Positions 44,796-50,802 of a DNA stretch of 50,802 nucleotides are shown here, piece by piece; positions within the stretch are counted from its first letter, which is position 1; each line of letters opens with the position of its first letter. The notes under the pieces are model-generated. The model did not search any database. It was not told where the DNA came from and saw only the letters and a list, made by a program, of their open reading frames with translations. A program made the position numbers and the translations under genes. The DNA is from Pseudomonadota bacterium (GTDB lineage: Bacteria; Pseudomonadota; Gammaproteobacteria; Burkholderiales; Burkholderiaceae). The stretch spans positions 1 through 50,802 of the forward strand of contig JAEZQX010000063.1 of assembly GCA_023441105.1 (NCBI GenBank), read 5' to 3'.

Positions 44796-46730
44796 CTAGC
44801 GGCTGGACGGGCCGGTATCCGGCTGGTCCTGTGCAGCCACCTCTGCGATCGTCCGCCCTGCCAGCGCGCGCTGGATGGCGCGGTCCATCCGCAAGGCAGC
44901 AAACGGGTCGGTCAGCCGCGCGAGCCGCTCGGTCTCTGCCTTGAGGTTGGCGCGGAATTCCTCGCCGCCGGTCTCGCGCACCAGCGCCTTGAGCCGCTTC
45001 ATCTGCTGCTCGATCGCCGAGCGCGCGGGGTCGTCGAGCAGGTCGCGATCCTGGTTGAGCGCCGACTGCGTCGACTCGATCAGGCGGTCGGCATCGACCT
45101 GCAGCTCGCGCAACGCGCGCTGGTCCATGTCGGTCTTGGCGGCGCCGAAGGACTCCTGCAGCATGCGCTCGATATCGCTATCCGCGAGGCCGTAGGAAGG
45201 CTTGACGACCACCGACGCCTCGACGCCGCTGGCCTGCTCGCGTGCCGACACCGACAGCAGGCCGTCGGCATCCACCTGGAAGGTGACGCGGATACGGGCG
45301 CTGCCGGCGACCATCGGCGGAATCCCGCGCAGCTCGAAGCGCGCCAGCGAGCGGCAATCGTCCACCAGCTCGCGCTCGCCCTGGACGACATGGATCGACA
45401 TCGCGCCCTGGCCGTCGCGGTAGGTGGTGAATTCCTGCGCCTTGGAGAGCGGGATGGTCGAGTTGCGCGGAATGATCTTCTCGACCAGGCCGCCCATGGT
45501 TTCGAGCCCCAGCGACAGCGGGATCACGTCGAGGAGCAGCCAGTCGTCGCCGCTGCGGTGCCCCGCCAACTGGTTGGCCTGCGTGGCCGCGCCGATGGCA
45601 ACCACCTGGTCCGGATCGAGGCCGGTATAGGGCACCTTGGCGAAGAACTGCTCGACCGCCTGCCGGATCACCGGCATCCGCGTGGAGCCGCCGACCAGCA
45701 CCACGCCGTCGACCTCCGCCGGCTCGAGCTCGGCATCCGCCAACGCCTCGCGGCAGATGGCGAGCGTCTTTTGCACCAGCGGGTCGACCAGCTCGGCGAA
45801 ACGCTCGCGCGACACCGCGAGCTGCAGCGTGCCGGCGCCAGGGACGTCCAATGCCATGACCGCGCTGCTCGCGCCGGTGAGCGCCTCCTTGGTGGCGCGG
45901 GCCGCGTTCATCAGCGTGCGCCACAGGTGCGGATCGGCATCCGACAGCGCCTCGGCCCGCCCCAGCTGGTGATGACGGCAGAAATCGTCGGCCAGCAGCT
46001 GGTCGAAGTCGTCGCCACCCAGCAGCACGTCACCCGACGTGGCGATCACTTCGAAGACGCCGCGGGTAAGCCGCAGGATCGACAGGTCGAAAGTCCCGCC
46101 GCCCAGGTCATAGACGGCGAAGATGCCCTCGCTATGCTGGTCGAGGCCGTAGGCGACGGCTGCAGCCGTCGGCTCGTTGAGCAGCCGCAGCACCTGCAGG
46201 CCGGCCAGCTGCGCCGCATCCTTGGTTGCCTGCCGCTGCGCATCGTCGAAATAGGCTGGCACCGTGATCACTGCTCCGGCAAGCTCGCCGCCGGCGACGC
46301 CCAGCGCCGCCTCGGCCCTCAGCCGCAACGTGCGCAGGATCTCGGCCGACACCTCGACCGGGGTGCGCACGCCCGCGGCGGTGCGCATCCCGACGATGCC
46401 TTGGGCATCCGCCAGGTCGTACGGATAGTGCTGCGCGATGGCGTCCCGGTAGCCGCGGCCCATCAGCCGCTTGACCGAGGCGATGACATTGCGTGGATCG
46501 ATGGCGAGATGGGCGGCGGCTGCCGCGCCGACCACCGGCGGGCCGTCGGTGCGATAGCGCACCACCGACGGCAGCAACGGCTCGCCACGCTCGTCGACCA
46601 GCACCTCGGGCGTGCCGGAGCGGACCGCGGCCACCAGGGAGTTCGACGTGCCCAGGTCGATGCCGATCGCCACCCGCCGCTGGTGCGGGTCGGGCGACAT
46701 GCCGGGCTCGGAGATCTGCAATAGGGCCAT
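44796..46730 (-). CDS. hscA: Hsp70-type chaperone HscA for Fe-S cluster transfer
   Basis: 644 residues, slightly longer than the usual 615-620. It has the Hsp70 ATPase motifs ([62 protein letters not shown]) and a substrate-binding domain ([29 protein letters not shown]). It takes over the IscU scaffold from HscB and drives cluster release. The nucleotide-binding loop reads GTSNS rather than the DnaK-type GTTNS, as in HscA. It follows hscB after 27 bp. Confidence 0.96.
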   Translation of the reverse strand: MALLQISEPGMSPDPHQRRVAIGIDLGTSNSLVAAVRSGTPEVLVDERGEPLLPSVVRYRTDGPPVVGAAAAAHLAIDPRNVIASVKRLMGRGYRDAIAQHYPYDLADAQGIVGMRTAAGVRTPVEVSAEILRTLRLRAEAALGVAGGELAGAVITVPAYFDDAQRQATKDAAQLAGLQVLRLLNEPTAAAVAYGLDQHSEGIFAVYDLGGGTFDLSILRLTRGVFEVIATSGDVLLGGDDFDQLLADDFCRHHQLGRAEALSDADPHLWRTLMNAARATKEALTGASSAVMALDVPGAGTLQLAVSRERFAELVDPLVQKTLAICREALADAELEPAEVDGVVLVGGSTRMPVIRQAVEQFFAKVPYTGLDPDQVVAIGAATQANQLAGHRSGDDWLLLDVIPLSLGLETMGGLVEKIIPRNSTIPLSKAQEFTTYRDGQGAMSIHVVQGERELVDDCRSLARFELRGIPPMVAGSARIRVTFQVDADGLLSVSAREQASGVEASVVVKPSYGLADSDIERMLQESFGAAKTDMDQRALRELQVDADRLIESTQSALNQDRDLLDDPARSAIEQQMKRLKALVRETGGEEFRANLKAETERLARLTDPFAALRMDRAIQRALAGRTIAEVAAQDQPDTGPSSR

Positions 46731-46757
46731 CGGGAGGTTCCGGTTGACTGCGATCGA

Positions 46758-47288
46758 TCAGGCTTGCCGCCGCAGCACCTGCCGCAGCTCGGACTGCAGC
46801 TTGTCGTAGAACATCAACTGGCGCACCAGCGCGGCCGCCTCGACATAGTCGTGGCGCCGGTCGATCAGCTCGCGCACCCGGTCCAGCGTTTGCGTTCGCT
46901 CCGCCTCGAGCCGCGCCGTCAACTCCTGCACCGGCTGGCGGTCCGCCGCTTCACGCACTTCGTCGATTGCCTCGCGCCATTCGAGCTGGCGCATGAGGAA
47001 ATCCGCCGGCATCGCGGTGTTGCGCTCGGCATCGATCGCCGCATCGTTCAGCTCGCAGAGATAGGCCGCGCGGCTCGTCGCGTCCGACAACACCCGGTAG
47101 GCCTCGTTGCCGTTGGCCGCCAGATGCAGCGCCAGCCGGCGCTCCGCGTCGCTGCCGCCGGCGTAGCGGTCCGGATGCACCGCGGCCTGGTAGCGCCGGA
47201 AGCGATCGTCGAGATCCGCCTGGGGCAGATCGAAGACCGGCTGCAATCCGAAGAGCTCGAAATGCGTCCTGGGTTGCGCCGCGTTCAC
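46758..47288 (-). CDS. hscB: J-domain co-chaperone HscB
   Basis: 176 residues from a GTG at 47288 with AAGGA four bases upstream; the longer open frame to 47513 is a shadow of iscA. The J domain (about 9-80) has HPD at residues 38-40 (AAVHPDRYAGG), and the C-terminal helices (about 95-170) bind IscU. It delivers the scaffold to HscA. It starts 13 bp after iscA. Confidence 0.95.
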   Translation of the reverse strand: MNAAQPRTHFELFGLQPVFDLPQADLDDRFRRYQAAVHPDRYAGGSDAERRLALHLAANGNEAYRVLSDATSRAAYLCELNDAAIDAERNTAMPADFLMRQLEWREAIDEVREAADRQPVQELTARLEAERTQTLDRVRELIDRRHDYVEAAALVRQLMFYDKLQSELRQVLRRQA

Positions 47289-47301
47289 TGCGTCCTTGCG
47301 A

Positions 47302-47625
47302 TCAGACCTGGAAGGACTCGCCGCAACCGCACTCGCTCTGGACGTTCGGGTTGTTGAACTTGAAGCCTTCGTTGAGACCGTCCCTGGCAAAGTCCAGTTC
47401 CGTTCCATCGATGTAGGCCAGGCTCTTCGGATCCACCAGGACCTTGATGCCGTTGCTCTCGAAGACGACGTCTTCCGGCTGCAGGGCGTCGGCGTATTCC
47501 AGCTTGTAGGCAAGTCCGGAGCAACCGGTGGTTTTCACCCCCAGCCGCAGGCCGATTCCCTTGCCGCGACGCGCCAGGTAGCGCTCGATGTGCGTAGCAG
47601 CCGCAGGAGTCAATGAAATCGCCAT
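47302..47625 (-). CDS. iscA: A-type Fe-S carrier IscA
   Basis: 107 residues, the standard length. The three conserved cysteines are Cys35 (TTGCSGLAY), Cys99 and Cys101 (SECGCGESF). It carries or stores clusters or iron downstream of the scaffold. It follows iscU after ten bases. Confidence 0.96.
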   Translation of the reverse strand: MAISLTPAAATHIERYLARRGKGIGLRLGVKTTGCSGLAYKLEYADALQPEDVVFESNGIKVLVDPKSLAYIDGTELDFARDGLNEGFKFNNPNVQSECGCGESFQV

Positions 47626-47635
47626 GGCTCGTCCC

Positions 47636-48097
47636 TCAGGCGGTCTGCTTGGCCGGCTGGTTGCTGCCCGTGGCCTGCGCCGCGCTCACGCCCGCGGTTG
47701 CAGCCGCAACCGATGCTTCCGGGTGCTTGCGCCGATAGTCCGCGATAGCGGCCTTGATGGCGTCTTCCGCCAGGATCGAGCAATGGATCTTGACCGGCGG
47801 CAGCGCCAGCTCCTCGGCGATCTGGGTGTTGCGGATCGACATGGCCTCGTCGAGCGACTTGCCTTTCACCCATTCGGTCACCAGCGACGACGACGCGATG
47901 GCCGAGCCGCAGCCGTAGGTCTTGAACTTTGCGTCCTCGATCACTCCGCCGGCGCCTACCTTGATCTGCAGCTTCATCACGTCGCCACAGGCAGGGGCGC
48001 CGACCATCCCGGTGCCCACGGACGCATCGGCCTTGTCGAGTGAACCGACGTTGCGCGGGTTTTCGTAGTGGTCCACGACCTTGTCACTGTATGCCAT
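47636..48097 (-). CDS. iscU: Fe-S cluster scaffold IscU
   Basis: 153 residues. Ligand residues are Cys37 (GAPACGDVM, with Asp39), Cys63 ([10 protein letters not shown]) and Cys106 ([10 protein letters not shown]), and the LPPVK motif that HscA recognises is at 99-103. The typical protein ends at about residue 128; this one has an extra Ala/Thr/Ser-rich tail of about 25 residues ([17 protein letters not shown] and so on), probably flexible. It follows iscS after 27 bp. Confidence 0.95.
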   Translation of the reverse strand: MAYSDKVVDHYENPRNVGSLDKADASVGTGMVGAPACGDVMKLQIKVGAGGVIEDAKFKTYGCGSAIASSSLVTEWVKGKSLDEAMSIRNTQIAEELALPPVKIHCSILAEDAIKAAIADYRRKHPEASVAAATAGVSAAQATGSNQPAKQTA

Positions 48098-48124
48098 TTG
48101 CTACCCCTTCGAGAGTTTGTTCCT

Positions 48125-49333
48125 TCAATGAGCGGCCCACTGCACCGTCTCGATGTCGATGCCTTCCTGGACCATCTCCCACAGCGGCGACATCTCCCGC
48201 AGCTTGCCCACCTTGCCCTTCATCAGCTCGATCGTATAGTCCACTTCCGCCTCGGTCGTGAAACGGCCGATGGTGAAGCGGATGGAGCTGTGGGCCAGTT
48301 CATCGCTGCGGCCCAGCGCGCGCAGCACGTACGACGGCTCGAGGCTGGCCGAGGTGCAGGCCGAGCCGGAGGACACGGCAATGCCCTTGACGGCCATGAT
48401 CAGCGACTCGCCTTCGACATAGTTGAAGCTGACATTGAGGTTGTGGGCGACGCGCCGGTGCATGTCGCCATTCAGGTAGATCTCCTCGATGTCCGACAGG
48501 CCGGCCCAGAGCCGGTCCCGCAAGCTGCGGATCCGCTCGTTCTCCGCGCCCATCTCCAGCCGCGCCAGGCGGAATGCCTCGCCCATGCCGACGATCTGGT
48601 GCGTGGCCAGGGTGCCGGAACGCATGCCGCGCTCGTGGCCGCCGCCGTGGATCTGGGCCTCGATCCGCACCCGTGGCTTGCGACGCACGAACAGCGCCCC
48701 GATGCCCTTGGGACCATAAGTCTTGTGCGCCGAGAAGCTCATCAGGTCCACCTTGAGCTTCTGCAGGTCGATTTCAACCTTGCCGGTCGCCTGGGCAGAA
48801 TCGACATGAAAGATGATCTTGCGCTCGCGCATCATCTCGCCGATGGTGGCGATGTCCTGGATGACGCCGATCTCGTTGTTGACCATCATCACCGAGACCA
48901 GGATGGTGTCGGGGCGCAGCGCCGCCTTCAGCACCTCCAGGTCCAGCAGGCCGTCTTCCTTCACATCCAGGTAGGTGACTTCGAAGCCCTGGCGCTCGAG
49001 CTCGCGCATGGTGTCGAGCGTGGCCTTGTGCTCGGTCTTCACCGTGACCAGGTGTTTGCCGCGATCCTTGTAGAAGTTGGCCGCGCCCTTGAGCGCCAGG
49101 TTGATCGCCTCCGTGGCCCCGGAAGTCCAGACGATCTCGCGCGGATCGCAGTTGACCAGCTCCGCCACCTGGCCGCGCGCGTCCTCGACCGCCTTCTCCG
49201 CCTCCCAGCCATACGCATGGCTGCGCGAAGCCGGATTCCCGAACTGCTCTCGCAGGTACGGGATCATCAGGTCCGCCACGCGCGGATCGACCGGCGTGGT
49301 CGCGGAATAGTCGAGATAGATTGGATGAGACAT
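48125..49333 (-). CDS. iscS: Cysteine desulfurase IscS
   Basis: 402 residues, full length. The PLP lysine is in [10 protein letters not shown] and the persulphide cysteine is in the mobile loop [16 protein letters not shown]. It abstracts sulphur from cysteine for clusters and for tRNA thiolation. It follows iscR with a 119-bp gap holding a stem-loop (49412-49434), a spacing like that of the E. coli operon. Confidence 0.97.
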   Translation of the reverse strand: MSHPIYLDYSATTPVDPRVADLMIPYLREQFGNPASRSHAYGWEAEKAVEDARGQVAELVNCDPREIVWTSGATEAINLALKGAANFYKDRGKHLVTVKTEHKATLDTMRELERQGFEVTYLDVKEDGLLDLEVLKAALRPDTILVSVMMVNNEIGVIQDIATIGEMMRERKIIFHVDSAQATGKVEIDLQKLKVDLMSFSAHKTYGPKGIGALFVRRKPRVRIEAQIHGGGHERGMRSGTLATHQIVGMGEAFRLARLEMGAENERIRSLRDRLWAGLSDIEEIYLNGDMHRRVAHNLNVSFNYVEGESLIMAVKGIAVSSGSACTSASLEPSYVLRALGRSDELAHSSIRFTIGRFTTEAEVDYTIELMKGKVGKLREMSPLWEMVQEGIDIETVQWAAH

Positions 49334-49411
49334 GCGTTTCCCGGTAAGGCAATGGAGTCACAACGACCGCAGGAACGGCCCCGGCGCGATTCCCCGCGAC
49401 GACCGCCGGGC

Positions 49412-49434
49412 GCGTCGGACTACCGCTCCGACGC
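49412..49434 (-). promoter_or_regulatory. Stem-loop between iscR and iscS
   Basis: GCGTCGGA and TCCGACGC form a perfect 8-bp stem with a 7-base loop, extendable by a few G-C pairs. It sits 19 bp past the iscR stop, without a U-run. In E. coli a structured iscR-iscS spacer protects iscR mRNA while the rest of the message is degraded; this could act in the same way. Confidence 0.5.
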
Positions 49435-49452
49435 CCCTCGGGCTCCCTGGCC

Positions 49453-49983
49453 TCAGGTCGGGTTGTTGACCCGGGTGCCGTCGGCGTCGATGGGCTGCAG
49501 CGTCGAGGTAGGCAGCTCCAGCGCGGCGCGATGCTCGCGCAGCACCGATATCTGCTTGGTCGGCGCCTTCTGGTCACGGGCGCGCTGCTGGTCGACGAGG
49601 TCCTGCAAGGACACCGAATCCAGGTAATCGATCATCCGCTTGTTGAGCGTCGCCCACAGCTCGTGGGTCATGCACGGACCATCGTCCTGGCAATCCTGCT
49701 TGCCGGCGCACTGGGTGGCATCCAGCGGCTCGTCCACCGCGAAGATGATGTCGGACACGCTGATCTCGCGCGTGGAACGGGCCAGCGAATAGCCGCCGCC
49801 GGGTCCGCGGGTGCTCTCCACCAGCTCATGGCGCCGCAGCTTGCCGAACAGCTGCTCCAGGTACGAGAGCGAGATCTTCTGGCGCTGGCTGATGCCGGCC
49901 AAGGTGACCGGGCCGTTGTGCTGGCGCAGGGCCAGATCGATCATCGCAGTAACCGCGAAACGACCCTTGGTTGTCAGACGCAT
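49453..49983 (-). CDS. iscR: Fe-S-sensing repressor IscR
   Basis: 176 residues, Rrf2 family. The N-terminal winged helix (MRLTTKGRFAVTAMIDLAL, ISLSYLEQLFGKLRRHELVESTRGPGGGY) is followed by the cluster site CAGKQDCQDDGPCMTH with Cys spacing 6 and 6 and the His three residues on, exactly the canonical ligands. Holo-IscR represses its own operon. A matching type-1 site lies just upstream (49998-50022), indicating autoregulation. The C-terminal tail beyond about residue 135 is of the longer type. Confidence 0.97.
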   Translation of the reverse strand: MRLTTKGRFAVTAMIDLALRQHNGPVTLAGISQRQKISLSYLEQLFGKLRRHELVESTRGPGGGYSLARSTREISVSDIIFAVDEPLDATQCAGKQDCQDDGPCMTHELWATLNKRMIDYLDSVSLQDLVDQQRARDQKAPTKQISVLREHRAALELPTSTLQPIDADGTRVNNPT

Positions 49984-49997
49984 TGTTGCCTCACTGA

Positions 49998-50022
49998 ATA
50001 CCAGATGAATAGACTCAAGTAT
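49998..50022 (-). promoter_or_regulatory. Probable IscR type-1 binding site in the isc promoter
   Basis: On the minus strand the 25-mer starts ATACTTGAGTCTATTC and ends GGTAT, matching the known type-1 consensus (ATASYYGACTRWWWYAGTCRRSTAT) at about 20 of 25 positions, including both ends. It lies 15 bp upstream of the iscR start, with a TATACT overlapping its upstream edge that could be part of the promoter. Confidence 0.7.
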
Positions 50023-50177
50023 ACAACATTACCTGAGCGACTTAGTCGGGAATCGCTATCCCTTCGATGAGGAATTTCTATGCCCGTGACAGGGCTTCTT
50101 CCGCGCCCGTCACAGGCCGCGGCCGCCCGCCGGGATGGCCCCAGCAGCAGCTTCTCACGCCGTACCCCCGAAACGCC

Positions 50178-50201
50178 GGGAGGCGCTTCGCAGCGCCTCC
50201 C
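50178..50201 (-). terminator. Hairpin after the phosphatase gene
   Basis: GGGAGGCGCT and AGCGCCTCCC form a perfect 10-bp stem with a 4-base loop, about 45 bp past the phosphatase stop and before the isc promoter. The minus-strand flank (GGCGTTTCGG) has only a short U-run, so it is a weak or processing-type terminator. Confidence 0.5.
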
Positions 50202-50245
50202 CTGCCGTTGGCGGCGCCTGGGCGGCGCCGCCTGTCGCGGATGGC

Positions 50246-50743
50246 TCAGGCCGCGGCGACCTGGGTGGCCCGCCGACGCGCCACCTCGAGCAGCCCGGAG
50301 CAGGCATCCTCGATGTAGTCCAACGCCTGGTCGAAGGCCTGCGCCGTGCCCTGGTACGGATCCGGGATGGTGGCGGACTCGTGCTCGCCCGCGAACCGCA
50401 TCAGCAGCTGGATCTTGTGGTGGTGGCGCTTGGCGGCCTGGTGCTGCAGAAGGCTCAGGTTGTCCCAGTCCATGGCCAGGATCATGTCGAACTCGTCGAA
50501 GTCGGCATCGTTGATCTTGCGTGCCGTCAGGTCCGAGATGTCATAGCCTCGCTTCAAGGCGGCCGCCTGCGCGCGCCGATCCGGCTGCTCGCCCGCATGA
50601 AACGAATGGGTGCCGGCCGATTCAATGGTCACGACATCTTCCAGGCCACTCTGGCGCACCAGATGGCGGAAGACTCCATGCGCCATGGGCGAGCGGCAGA
50701 TGTTGCCCATGCAAACGAACAGGACCCTTGTTGGCATTGCCAT
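50246..50743 (-). CDS. Low-molecular-weight protein tyrosine phosphatase
   Basis: 165 residues from the ATG at 50743 (ATG codons at 50767 and 50737 are possible). The P-loop FVCMGNICRSPMA carries the nucleophile Cys and the Arg of the C-x5-R motif, and the general-acid loop IPDPYQG is present near the C-terminus. These cytoplasmic enzymes remove phosphate from tyrosine. The family also contains arsenate reductases, but the full PTP acid loop favours a phosphatase. It is a standard neighbour upstream of iscR in betaproteobacteria. Confidence 0.93.
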   Translation of the reverse strand: MAMPTRVLFVCMGNICRSPMAHGVFRHLVRQSGLEDVVTIESAGTHSFHAGEQPDRRAQAAALKRGYDISDLTARKINDADFDEFDMILAMDWDNLSLLQHQAAKRHHHKIQLLMRFAGEHESATIPDPYQGTAQAFDQALDYIEDACSGLLEVARRRATQVAAA

Positions 50744-50802
50744 TGCCAATGGTTCTCTCTTTCCCATTTTGTCTAATCAAGCCTCTCTATCTTTGAGTAC
50801 CA

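Overview
The window is about 50.8 kb of GC-rich DNA from a Gram-negative bacterium, most likely a betaproteobacterium (probably Burkholderiales). The evidence is a Bug-type solute receptor, the block comEC-tatD-lolD-lolC-(phosphoglycerate-mutase-like)-recJ-prfB-lysS, and a complete isc operon preceded by a low-molecular-weight phosphotyrosine phosphatase gene. It reads as ordinary chromosome. I see no phage, integrase, intact insertion sequence, CRISPR array or rRNA.

Layout. 1-3.0 kb: end of a lipoprotein gene, an HSL-type esterase and a Bug receptor, divergent from an XRE-cupin regulator. 3.0-4.4 kb: an AT-richer stretch with no recognisable gene apart from one small lipoprotein. 4.5-15.1 kb: tRNA-Ser(GGA), then a minus-strand acetate-use region: a DEDDh exonuclease, a cNMP/CBS/DUF294 protein, a sodium:solute symporter with its DUF4212 partner, a TPR protein, a small membrane protein, a second symporter and acetyl-CoA synthetase. 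15.7-17.8 kb: a periplasmic TPR protein flanked by an imperfect 29-bp direct repeat, and a decayed HD-domain relic. 18-21 kb: class I fumarase and a phospholipase-D/cardiolipin-synthase-like protein. 21-25.6 kb: a tightly packed prpE-ydcF-MFS-glcG group. 25.7-29.5 kb: a degenerate receiver/GGDEF-like protein, an NlpC/P60 lipoprotein, a RidA/hydrolase pair and 3-hydroxybutyrate dehydrogenase. 29.4-43.6 kb: the comEC-to-lysS housekeeping block, interrupted by a GFA-family gene and a GH50 agarase-like gene. 43.5-50.8 kb: a YdeI-like gene and the isc operon with a likely IscR site.

Much of the content concerns small carbon acids: acetate (acs and two symporters), propionate (prpE), 3-hydroxybutyrate and fumarate. 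Several genes overlap by 1-8 bp, which indicates translational coupling. I did not find a clearly new multi-gene system. The strongest leads are EF-hand loops shared by both symporters, a 10-bp perfect GC stem abutting the start codon of the acs-linked symporter, a protein that looks like a doubly degenerate PleD-type regulator, and a ComEC nuclease domain with a changed metal-site residue.
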